18,125 bases of DNA from JANXSS01 sp025356535 (lineage in GTDB: Bacteria > Pseudomonadota > Gammaproteobacteria > Burkholderiales > Burkholderiaceae_D), in the NCBI GenBank assembly GCA_043762325.1, contig JAYUMU010000030.1, positions 1 through 18,125 on the forward strand, in the 5' to 3' direction. The notes below the pieces were generated by a model. It ran no database searches and was not told where the DNA came from. It saw only the letters and a program-made list of their open reading frames with translations. Below are positions 1-6,351 of the stretch, one piece after another; the first letter of the stretch is position 1, and the number at the start of each line of letters is the position of its first letter. A program made the translations under genes and the position numbers.

Positions 1-248
1 CTCGGCTTCGGCCTTTTCTTGCCGAAGTACTTCCAGTTTTGCTCGAGCACGGTCTTCCTGCACGCGGTCCACTTCGGTGGAGCAGTCCTCTGGCAAGAGG
101 ACACGATGATGACGTCCGATCCGATATTGAATACGGCCTTCGTTCACACCAGCGGCGCTGCCGACGTATCCGTCGGAGCCCTCATGGAAATCGCTTGAAA
201 CTGGACCACGGTTTTCATCTAAAACTGACCCACCCTGTTTGCGCGTAG
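1..248. other. Unidentified mobile-DNA flank, possible IS21-type end
   Basis: I recognise no complete gene here. On the minus strand a frame stays open from the left edge to a stop near 257. It would encode a charged, coiled-coil-like stretch (ending QEDRARAKLEVLRQEKAEAE), but I see no start codon, so it may be the 3' or internal part of a broken gene. Read on the minus strand, positions 205-237 contain two near-identical 12-mers, GTGGGTCAGTTT and GTGGTCCAGTTT, about 24 bases apart. Short spaced repeats of this type are known from the ends of IS21-family elements. I infer an IS21 end remnant cut off by the adjacent IS66 element. No istA or istB is visible, so this is tentative. Confidence 0.3.
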
Positions 249-267
249 GTAACTACCCGAGCAACCC
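249..267 (+). repeat. IS66 terminal inverted repeat, passenger-gene side
   Basis: It starts GTAACTACCC and mirrors the terminus at 3244-3262 imperfectly. The stop codon of the passenger gene lies 34 bases inside it, so the passenger gene is within the element. Confidence 0.75.
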
Positions 268-300
268 ATCTAGACCGATGCCCGTCGTTATGCCGTCTGT

Positions 301-798
301 TTAAACGTCGATCAATTTACGCAGGATGCGCGGGGTGACACGCCATGTGCTGTCGTCGCACTGCACCGATAAGGTTTTGGTATTGATCCGGATGACCGTG
401 CCCACGTGCTCACGCAGGTATTTGTCGGTGAAGGTCACGGTGTCGCCGATGTTGAATGCGGTGGGCGGTATCGGCGCCTGCACCGGTGGTACATGTGGGG
501 TCGGCGACGCAACTTTCTGGGCCGGGTCGATCAGCACGGCTGCATAGGGCAGGATCCACTGCGTGCGTGTGCGCTCATCCTGGATGCGAAGGTCTTTTTG
601 ACGCAACTCGATCACGCGCCCTGGCGCGAGTGTATTGATGCGGTGATCGAAGAAGCTAACGCTCGCGCCCTGATGCAGATGGCGCCGTACTTCGAGGATC
701 CGGGCAGGATCGGCCAGCAGCTGATTGACGATCAGATTGAGCTCGTAGAGATCAATGCTGGGGGCATGACGCAGCATGTCGAGAAGGCGGGAATCCAT
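301..798 (-). CDS. IS66 passenger protein with two SH3/KOW-like modules
   Basis: This 165-residue protein is the last gene of the IS66 element, 29 bases after the tnpC stop. I do not recognise a named family. Residues about 12-45 look helical. Residues about 46-93 and 117-165 can be aligned to each other: GASVSFFD with GDTVTFTD, then GRVIELRQKDLRIQ with GTVIRINTKTLSVQ, then a Trp followed by a short strand. A Pro-rich linker (about 97-114, PTPHVPPVQAPIPPTA) joins them. This looks like a tandem duplication of a small beta-barrel of the SH3/KOW type, a fold often used to bind nucleic acid or protein; that role is inference. No catalytic motif is visible. The ATG at 798 has only a weak ribosome-binding site, so translation may depend on tnpC. 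The gene could be a transposition accessory, a regulator or cargo. Confidence 0.8.
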   Translation of the reverse strand: MDSRLLDMLRHAPSIDLYELNLIVNQLLADPARILEVRRHLHQGASVSFFDHRINTLAPGRVIELRQKDLRIQDERTRTQWILPYAAVLIDPAQKVASPTPHVPPVQAPIPPTAFNIGDTVTFTDKYLREHVGTVIRINTKTLSVQCDDSTWRVTPRILRKLIDV

Positions 799-827
799 GG
801 CTGCATTTTACTGGAGCGCTGACTGTT

Positions 828-2366
828 TTATGAATCCGTAGGCCTTGCCAGCGGTAACAATTCGGCGAGCCGACTGGAACGATGGCTCGGCAGCCGGTCC
901 AGCGTGTCTTTCAGCCACAGCCACGGATTGATGCCGTTCAGTCTGGCCGTGCCCAGCAGTGAGTACATGGTGGCGGCGGCATTGCCGCCACGCGCTGACC
1001 CGGCAAACAGATAGTTCGAGCGGCCCACGGCAATGGGCCTGATGGCGCGCTCCATGGCATTGTTGTCCGGTAACAGAACGCCATCTTCGGTGAAGCGCGC
1101 CAGCGCGTCCCAGTTGCGCAAGGCATAGCCAAACGCCTGGGCCAGTGGCGACTGCGGCAACAGCTGCGGGAAATGACCTTCGAGCCAGCGCCGCAAGTCA
1201 GTCAGCAGCGGCACGCTATGCTCTTGGCGTGCGGCATGCTTGCGTAGCGGGTCCAGGTGCTTGATGCTGGCTTCAATCGCATACAAACTGGCGATCCACG
1301 TCAGTGCCTGGGCAGCTAAGCCCGGCGTCTTCTGCGCCTTCGCAATCTCAAAGAAGCGGCGTCGGCAATGCGCCCAGCAGCCGACTTCGATGACCCGGCC
1401 ACTGCGGTATAGCGCTTGGTATCCGCTGTAGGCATCGGCATGCAGGTAGCCGGTGTAACCGGCAAAGAAGCTCAGCGGATGGATCGCTTCACGGGAGAGA
1501 GCAAATTCAAACATGACCGCCGGTGGATGATCGACCCACAGCCCATTCTCCTGCCGCTGTCCAGCGCCGAGGTAGCCCCATAATCGCGCCGTCCTGGTGC
1601 TGCTGCGGCCGGCTTCGCGCACCGGCAGCGTGGTGTCGTCCGAGTGCACGCGGGGCGCTGCCAGAATGTGGCACTTGAGTGCCGGCAGCAGCACCGCGAC
1701 TAGCTCAGCTGTCCTCAGCTTCCAGTCACACAATGTTGATTCGGCCAGTACGATCCCCTTGCGCGCGAAAGCAATCGCCTGCCGATGCAGCGGCATGTGA
1801 TCGACGAAGGTGGCCACGCCGATTTGTGCCAACAGCCCTGCGCTGGCGTTCGATTTCGGCAAGGGTGACGGTTGTGCAAAGGCAGTGCGTATTGTCGACT
1901 CACCATCCTTGCGGCACGCATATTTGATGCGCGCATGTTCGATGACGGTCAGTCTGGCAGGGGTGTAATCGAGCGTTTCCGAGACTTCGACACCGATACG
2001 CTCGAGCCGATCGAACTCGGCTTTCTCAGCATCGGTCAGATCGTATTCGATGCGCTCACGTGGCAGGTCTTTGGGTAGTGCCGGCCGACCTCGTCGGACG
2101 TGGCCGGCCACTGGCGTGGCAGGTGCAGCTGGTGGTACGGGTAGCACGACAGTATCGACAAATAGGTCGGCCTGTCCACCCAGCTGCTCGGAGCTGGCGC
2201 CGAAGCGCGCCCGTACGAACTGGGCTAATTGATGTTTGACGATCTCGAGTTGTTCCCACAACTGACGGGCGATCTGATGTTGCTCCAGCGCGATCGACCG
2301 GACCGCGGCGAGGTCATCAGGCAGGTCGGCAATGTGCAGGGGCGCGAGCATGTACCTGTAACGCAT
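828..2366 (-). CDS. tnpC: IS66 transposase TnpC
   Basis: This is the DDE transposase of the IS66 element, 512 residues, a normal full length. Residues about 15-60 form the N-terminal coiled coil of IS66 transposases (EQHQIARQLWEQLEIVKHQL). Likely catalytic acids are D243 or D244 in HSDDTTLPV, D311 in HADAYSGY and E439 in DNNAMERAIRP. WAHCRRRFFE (331-340) and the C-terminal LLGTARLNGINPWLWL block are also family signatures. The segment that usually forms a zinc finger (about 104-155) keeps the ETLDYTPARLTVIEHAR core but only one cysteine (C151), so metal binding is probably lost. The ATG at 2366 follows GGGACC, a weak ribosome-binding site. A second in-frame ATG lies five codons later. No frameshift is seen, so the gene looks intact. 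Confidence 0.96.
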   Translation of the reverse strand: MRYRYMLAPLHIADLPDDLAAVRSIALEQHQIARQLWEQLEIVKHQLAQFVRARFGASSEQLGGQADLFVDTVVLPVPPAAPATPVAGHVRRGRPALPKDLPRERIEYDLTDAEKAEFDRLERIGVEVSETLDYTPARLTVIEHARIKYACRKDGESTIRTAFAQPSPLPKSNASAGLLAQIGVATFVDHMPLHRQAIAFARKGIVLAESTLCDWKLRTAELVAVLLPALKCHILAAPRVHSDDTTLPVREAGRSSTRTARLWGYLGAGQRQENGLWVDHPPAVMFEFALSREAIHPLSFFAGYTGYLHADAYSGYQALYRSGRVIEVGCWAHCRRRFFEIAKAQKTPGLAAQALTWIASLYAIEASIKHLDPLRKHAARQEHSVPLLTDLRRWLEGHFPQLLPQSPLAQAFGYALRNWDALARFTEDGVLLPDNNAMERAIRPIAVGRSNYLFAGSARGGNAAATMYSLLGTARLNGINPWLWLKDTLDRLPSHRSSRLAELLPLARPTDS

Positions 2367-2387
2367 GGTGGTCCCAGGCGTTTACAG

Positions 2388-2422
2388 GATCGTATAAAAA
2401 AGATGGCTTTTTTTATACGATC
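2388..2422. promoter_or_regulatory. Perfect 14-bp hairpin at the tnpB-tnpC junction
   Basis: GATCGTATAAAAAA (2388-2401) and TTTTTTATACGATC (2409-2422) are exact reverse complements around a 7-base loop. The right arm contains the tnpB stop codon (2413-2415), and the structure lies 22 bases upstream of the tnpC ATG. In the mRNA it would form an A/U-rich hairpin at the end of tnpB. This could attenuate transcription into tnpC or block the tnpC ribosome-binding region. Function is inferred; the symmetry is directly visible. Confidence 0.75.
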
Positions 2423-2760
2423 TGCGCGCCGGTCAGCGCGGCATGCGGCTGCACTGGCGCAATCTCGATGCCATCGAGCCATGCATGCAGTTCGGCCAGC
2501 GGCAGGCCGCGTTGCGCCAGCGCGCCGGGCGATGGAAAGCGGCCGCGTTCGAGCCGCTTGTACCAGAGCGCGAAGCCAGTGCGGTCCCAGTACAGAATCT
2601 TGACCTTGTGGCGATCACGCGCGACAAACACGAATAGGTGACCGGACATCGGATGCTGGGCCAGCACCGGCTCGACCAGGTACGACAGCCCATCAATACC
2701 GTTGCGCACGTCTACGGGATCGCGACATACATAGGCGCGGCAATGGCCACCGATCAGCAT
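2413..2760 (-). CDS. tnpB: IS66 accessory protein TnpB (Orf2 family)
   Basis: This 115-residue protein is required with TnpA and TnpC for transposition of IS66 elements that have all three genes; its biochemical role is poorly defined. Recognition rests on DPVDVRNGIDGLSYLV (residues 14-29) and the long conserved block LFVFVARDRHKVKILYWDRT (42-61) followed by GFALWYKRLERGRF (62-75). Its ATG overlaps the tnpA stop in the heptamer ATGCTGA (2760-2754), which predicts translational coupling to tnpA. The stop codon lies inside the hairpin at 2388-2422. Length is normal for the family. Confidence 0.95.
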   Translation of the reverse strand: MLIGGHCRAYVCRDPVDVRNGIDGLSYLVEPVLAQHPMSGHLFVFVARDRHKVKILYWDRTGFALWYKRLERGRFPSPGALAQRGLPLAELHAWLDGIEIAPVQPHAALTGAQIV

Positions 2761-3179
2761 CCGACACCGCTCATCCGGCCAAGCAGGTACCGCACGATCC
2801 GGTCCGCATGTGCGCCTGTCATTTCAATGCGCATGCCGCCGCTGGTGACAACGACGCCGTCGGCGGGCGACGTGCGCGGCGCTGGCGCCTGCGGTGGCGG
2901 GCGCCGAGATCGCGAGGCACGGGACATGTCATCACGCACTTCAGTGACCGCGATGAACATCGCCTCAGGCGTGGACAGCGACGCGAGCGCGCCGCCTGCA
3001 TTGCCCTCGCGCAGCATCGCGCGCCGTTTATGGAAGGTGCTGGGAGCGACGCCGTTTGCCACGCAAAATTTGCGCACGCACATGCCGGACTGCTCCTGCC
3101 GCGCAATCAGCTCGCGCCAGAATGGCTCGCCATGCCGGTAATACCGCGTCGTAGCGCAATCATTGATCTCATCGCCCAT
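2754..3179 (-). CDS. tnpA: IS66 accessory protein TnpA
   Basis: This 141-residue first protein of the IS66 operon is a probable DNA-binding accessory factor. Residues about 18-56 (FWRELIARQEQSGMCVRKFC, then a turn and APSTFHKRRAML) match the helix-turn-helix region of TnpA from IS66 elements. The middle (about 85-108) is Arg/Pro-rich and looks disordered. A short C-terminal domain (VVVTSGGMRIEMTGAHADRI) ends the protein. The chosen ATG at 3179 has GAAGG seven bases upstream. The gene overlaps tnpB. Confidence 0.92.
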   Translation of the reverse strand: MGDEINDCATTRYYRHGEPFWRELIARQEQSGMCVRKFCVANGVAPSTFHKRRAMLREGNAGGALASLSTPEAMFIAVTEVRDDMSRASRSRRPPPQAPAPRTSPADGVVVTSGGMRIEMTGAHADRIVRYLLGRMSGVGC

Positions 3180-3243
3180 CGCTTCACCTTCGTGTGATCG
3201 TCCAACCGCAACGGTCGCATAACGAGATGATCAACGGAAGACG

Positions 3244-3262
3244 GGGATTCCCGGATACTTAC
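3244..3262 (-). repeat. IS66 terminal inverted repeat, tnpA side
   Basis: On the minus strand it reads GTAAGTATCCGGGAATCCC. It lies about 65 bases upstream of the tnpA start, so the tnpA promoter is expected between the repeat and the gene, although I see no strong -35/-10 pair. Confidence 0.75.
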
Positions 3263-3830
3263 GTTTATAGTTCCTGCGATAGCGACGACATGCGATAATT
3301 TGGATTATGCAAGGTATCTTCTGAGGTATCGTTTTCGACCGATTAGGGTAGTGAACTCGTTTTGCAAAGGTTAGGTTTTTCTTGCAAATCAACGGGTTAC
3401 GAAGTGCGTGGGCTAGTGTCCCGCCGCCTCCACCAATAAAAACGCCACCGCAAGGTGGCATTTTTATTGGTGGCTGCCGTTGCATCAAACCCGTGGGATG
3501 CGGGGCGCAGGCAGGGTTTCGGCAAGCCTGCTTTCCGCTGTCGTGCGGGCGCAGCCATGCAGTATTTGTCCCATAACAAATCCTTTTGTAATTGGCTATA
3601 AAGTACACCAGCACACTGCGGGACCAAACACCTGGCGCATCAAACCCATCAGTCGGTTTTGCGATGGGCCAGTCGCCACGCATGCATGAATGTTTGCCAT
3701 ATACCAATCCGACGACGCAATTTTTACATATGCTGGCGACGCTGACCCAATTTTTAGACAAGCGTCATCTACGCAGCAACGTGACGCGGCTTATGCATCA
3801 CCCTATACCCATCTCTTACCGAAGTTCAAA
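3263..3830. other. AT-richer gene-free spacer to the right of the IS66 element
   Basis: I see no convincing gene in these 568 bases. A minus-strand open frame of 176 codons (3231-3761) runs across the IS end and the hairpin at 3430-3473, has no domain-like composition and no ribosome-binding site, so I reject it. The string GCATCAAACCC occurs twice (around 3482 and 3637), each time followed by partly complementary G-rich sequence, which could form minor stem-loops. The spacer is less GC-rich than the flanking genes. It may be old regulatory DNA of the gene at 3831, or the residue of a gene disrupted when mobile DNA entered. Confidence 0.5.
3430..3473. terminator. Long bidirectional intrinsic-terminator-like hairpin
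   Basis: CCACCAATAAAAA (3430-3442) plus GCCACC (3444-3449) pair with GGTGGC (3454-3459) plus TTTTTATTGGTGG (3461-3473). Only C3443/A3460 mismatch, and the loop is GCAA, a stable GNRA tetraloop. The compact inner GC stem followed by TTTTT on the plus strand, and by TTTTTATTGG on the minus strand, gives an intrinsic terminator in both directions. Its original gene is not evident, because on the left it faces only the IS66 element. Confidence 0.75.
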
Positions 3831-4286
3831 ATGACCTATTCATCCGGCAGTTCTTCATCCGGTGGCTGCTCGCCTCATTATTGCCATTCGCATGACCATG
3901 ACGGTTTCAGCCATGCCCTCGGGCGAATGGAGGCGCTGGCTGCGGCGCAACAAGCCATGAACATGCAGCAGATGCATGCGCAACAGCCAGTTGTGGAAAT
4001 GCCGATGGCGCAGTTTCCACCCCGGCCCGCGGGTTACAACCAGGCGCTCGAAGGATCTGCCCGTTCGCCGCAACGCCGGCCGGTGCCGCTGCATCAAGCA
4101 CAACCAGCGTTGCAATACGCACCCGCTGCAAACCCCAATCCCGGTCAACTGCCCACATTTGCCGCCCCAGGTCCAGCCCAGGCAGACGCGACGACGAATT
4201 GCATCAATCCAGTTACATTAGCCGGCGCGGCCTGCTCCATTGTCACGATTGTGGGGATTGGCGCCTACTTCTGGGCGCAAGGATGA
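3831..4286 (+). CDS. Unrecognised His/Cys-rich, probably tail-anchored protein
   Basis: I do not recognise this 151-residue protein. It starts with a Ser/Gly-rich tract, then a metal-ligand-like cluster CSPHYCHSHDHDGFSH (residues 13-28). A Met/Gln-rich segment (about 42-62) and a long Pro/Ala/Gln-rich, probably disordered middle follow. The end is one hydrophobic segment (about 126-148, LAGAACSIVTIVGIGAYFW) running almost to the stop. This layout suggests a tail-anchored membrane protein with a flexible, possibly metal-binding, cytoplasmic part. The frame stays open upstream to an ATG at 3690, but those 47 residues show no signal or conserved look, and no good ribosome-binding site precedes either ATG, so the start is uncertain. 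Its 3' end overlaps the convergent DUF1003 gene by 44 bases. Codon-position GC bias supports real coding, at moderate confidence. Confidence 0.55.
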   Translation: MTYSSGSSSSGGCSPHYCHSHDHDGFSHALGRMEALAAAQQAMNMQQMHAQQPVVEMPMAQFPPRPAGYNQALEGSARSPQRRPVPLHQAQPALQYAPAANPNPGQLPTFAAPGPAQADATTNCINPVTLAGAACSIVTIVGIGAYFWAQG

Positions 4287-4962
4287 GAGGCTTTTGCTCC
4301 GCTTGGTCGTGACAAGAAGCCGCGCGCGTGGATACCCGCGCTTCTTGCGGCAGCAGTGACCAAACTAGCACTGCTGACGACAGGCCCCCTTGTTGCTCAA
4401 CATTCGACGGCGACACCGGCCGCACGGCAATCAGCTGCGCCAGCACCGCCAGCTGTTCCTTCTGCATGGCCAGCAATTCGCCCCACTGCACCTCGCGCAG
4501 GTGATCGACTTTTTCATGCAGCAGCATGATTTCCAGTTCCGCCTTGAGATTGACTTCGTAATCGTGCTCGGCATCGAGCCGGTCTTTTTCTGCATGCCGG
4601 TTCTGCGACATCAGGATGATCGGCGCCTGGATCGAGGCGAGCATGGATAGAAACAAGTTGAGCAGGATGTAGGGATAGGGGTCGAAGCTGCTGCCGTAAC
4701 GCACCAGGATCAGCGAGTTCAGGATGACCCAGCCGATCATCACCGCAGCGAACAGGCCGATGAAGGTCCATGAGCCACCGAATCGCGCCACTGCATCGGC
4801 GGCGCGCTGGCCGCGGGTTGCCTGCGCCTCGGCGTCGTGGCTGACGTTGCGGGCGATCCGGGTACCGTCGGCAACGTGGCGCGCTACTTTTTTCGTCGCG
4901 GCGTCGAGTGTTTCATAGGGCTTGCCCAGCAGTCGCTGCGCAAGCCTGTCGATATCGTGCAT
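4243..4962 (-). CDS. DUF1003 family membrane protein
   Basis: This 239-residue protein of unknown function belongs to DUF1003. The family core is clear: FGGSWTFIGLF, GWVILNS, DPYPYILLNLFLSMLASIQ, APIILMSQNRHAEKDRL and AEHDYEVNLKAELEI. It has two transmembrane helices (about 64-87 and 95-118) followed by a conserved amphipathic or coiled region (to about 165). The start at 4962 is preferred over an ATG 13 codons upstream because GAGG precedes it at good spacing and the family usually starts near here. The last 60 or so residues are low in similarity to the family core and are encoded across two hairpins (4314-4376). They may therefore be an extension created by loss of an earlier stop. It is divergent from the kinase at 5092. 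Confidence 0.88.
   Translation of the reverse strand: MHDIDRLAQRLLGKPYETLDAATKKVARHVADGTRIARNVSHDAEAQATRGQRAADAVARFGGSWTFIGLFAAVMIGWVILNSLILVRYGSSFDPYPYILLNLFLSMLASIQAPIILMSQNRHAEKDRLDAEHDYEVNLKAELEIMLLHEKVDHLREVQWGELLAMQKEQLAVLAQLIAVRPVSPSNVEQQGGLSSAVLVWSLLPQEARVSTRAASCHDQAEQKPLILAPRSRRQSPQS
4314..4376. terminator. Two hairpins inside the 3' end of the DUF1003 gene
   Basis: AAGAAGCCGCG (4314-4324) pairs with CGCGCTTCTT (4337-4346) with one bulged C. CAGCAGTG (4351-4358) pairs perfectly with CACTGCTG (4369-4376) around a 10-base loop. They lie just past the stop of the plus-strand gene ending at 4286 and could terminate it. Neither has a T-run, so a role in termination is only a suggestion. 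Confidence 0.35.
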
Positions 4963-5091
4963 GGTGCGCCTCGCCCTGAATGTGGAGCAGCGAGCATACA
5001 CTTGCGTGCGCCGTATCGCATCGCCACCGTCGACGTCGGCACCCGATTGGCGTTACCCTAGCAGCACCTGCCAGTCGCCCTTGGAAACTAC

Positions 5092-6258
5092 ATGTCGTCT
5101 CATGAACTTGATCAACGAATTCAAGCCCTGCTCGATGCTTTCGAGTTTGCCGGCGTCGGCACCTGGGAGTGGCATTTTGCCGCCGACCGGGTGCGCTGGA
5201 ATCCCAGCATGGCGGCCCTGTTCGACCGCGACGTGACAAGGCTCGACCTGAGCGGTCCGGAATCCTTTGCCGCCATCCTTGCTGCCGACTTGCCTGAAAT
5301 GCGCCTGCGCATCGATGCGGCGGTTCGCGACCACTTGCCATTTTCAATGGATTTCCGGATCGCACGCGCCGATGGCGCGATCCGCTGGCTGCGTTCCAAC
5401 GGCAAGGCAATCTACAACACAAAAGGCGAAGCGACCTCGCTGGTGGGCATCACCTTCGACGATACCGAACGCATCGGCCTGACCCATCAGCTTGGCCATG
5501 CACTCGGCGAGCGCGAGTCGCTCCTGGCCAGCGAGCGCGTGGCCCGCGAAAACGCCGAACGCGCCGACCGCATGAAGGATGAATTTCTGGCGACCCTGTC
5601 GCACGAACTGCGTACGCCTCTCAACGCCGTGCTGGGATGGGCCCAGATCCTGCGCCTGAAGACCGGCGACGGCAGCGACGACGTCAAGCGTGGCCTGGAA
5701 GCCATCGAACGCAATGCGCGCCTGCAAACCCAGTTGATCGACGATCTGCTCGACATGAGCCGCATCATCTCCGGCAAGGTCCGGCTCGATGCACAGCCGG
5801 TCCATCCGATCGCATCCATCGAAGCCGCGATCGAAACCCTGTTGCCGACTGCAACCACCAAGGGCGTGCGCATCGAGAAGTCGCTTTCGGCAGACGCCGG
5901 ACCGGTTTCCGCCGATCCCAGCCGGTTGCAGCAGATCGTCTGGAACCTGCTGTCGAATGCCGTCAAGTTCACGCCACGCGGAGGCACCGTGCAGGTGGTT
6001 CTGGCTGCGGTCGACGACGGCATCGCCATCGATGTCACCGATACCGGCATCGGCATTGCACCGGACTTCATCGGTCATGTCTTCGAGCGCTTCCGCCAGG
6101 CGGACGCATCGACGAGCCGCTCGCACAGCGGCCTCGGACTTGGCCTGGCAATCGTCAAGCAACTCGTCGACCTGCACGGCGGCACGGTGCGCGCCACCTC
6201 GCCCGGGCATGGGCTAGGCACCACCATGTCGATCCTGCTGCCGCGCCTGCGCCAATAA
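5092..6258 (+). CDS. Cytoplasmic PAS-domain sensor histidine kinase
   Basis: This 388-residue sensor kinase has no transmembrane segment, so it should sense an intracellular signal. Residues about 8-127 form a PAS domain of the PAS_3 type (FEFAGVGTWEWHFAADRVRW at the start, FRIARADGAIRWLRS near the end). HisKA follows with phospho-acceptor H171 in LATLSHELRTPLNAVLGW. The ATP-binding HATPase_c domain has the N box QQIVWNLLSNAVKFTP (280-295), G1 DTGIGIAP (317-324), an F box FERFRQAD and G2 GLGLGLAIV (347-355). The C terminus ends with the ATPase domain, and no receiver domain is fused. No response regulator gene occurs in the window, so it is an orphan here. It is divergent from the DUF1003 gene across 129 bases. 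The cognate signal cannot be read from sequence. Confidence 0.93.
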   Translation: MSSHELDQRIQALLDAFEFAGVGTWEWHFAADRVRWNPSMAALFDRDVTRLDLSGPESFAAILAADLPEMRLRIDAAVRDHLPFSMDFRIARADGAIRWLRSNGKAIYNTKGEATSLVGITFDDTERIGLTHQLGHALGERESLLASERVARENAERADRMKDEFLATLSHELRTPLNAVLGWAQILRLKTGDGSDDVKRGLEAIERNARLQTQLIDDLLDMSRIISGKVRLDAQPVHPIASIEAAIETLLPTATTKGVRIEKSLSADAGPVSADPSRLQQIVWNLLSNAVKFTPRGGTVQVVLAAVDDGIAIDVTDTGIGIAPDFIGHVFERFRQADASTSRSHSGLGLGLAIVKQLVDLHGGTVRATSPGHGLGTTMSILLPRLRQ

Positions 6259-6351
6259 GCCGCCCTGCCTGCTGCAGCCGTGCCAGCCGACATGGCGCCC
6301 CATGCGCCATGCGCCCTTCGCAGTCGCCACCGATCTTCCGGAATCCTTCAA

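Larger units (their letters stand above)
249..3262 (-). mobile_element. IS66-family insertion sequence with passenger gene
   Basis: This is a complete-looking IS66 element of about 3.0 kb. Reading from the tnpA side it carries tnpA, tnpB, tnpC and one extra gene, all on the minus strand. The outer ends begin GTAAGTATCCGGGAATCCCC (from 3262 inward, minus strand) and GTAACTACCCGAGCAACCC (from 249 inward, plus strand). They match at about 14 of the first 19 bases. Both ends also carry CGTTATGC at the same offset, 37-38 bases in (286-293, and 3217-3224 on the other strand), which supports these boundaries and suggests a subterminal transposase site. Termini starting GTAA are typical of IS66. The 8 bases outside each end (GCGCGTAG and GTTTATAG) agree at only 4 of 8 positions, so the usual 8-bp target duplication is not evident. 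Confidence 0.88.

Noticed and set aside
406..822. 138-codon plus-strand frame opposite the IS66 passenger
   Set aside because: The minus-strand gene fits the IS66 operon order and shows internal protein similarity between its halves; the plus frame has no such support.
3231..3761. Minus-strand open frame of 176 codons across the IS66 end and spacer
   Set aside because: It runs through the IS66 terminal repeat and the long hairpin, has no ribosome-binding site and has an irregular composition rich in Lys, Pro, Gly and Cys without a recognisable domain.
3470..3830. Possible riboswitch upstream of the His/Cys-rich protein
   Set aside because: The repeated GCATCAAACCC and weak stem-loops do not match any riboswitch consensus I know.
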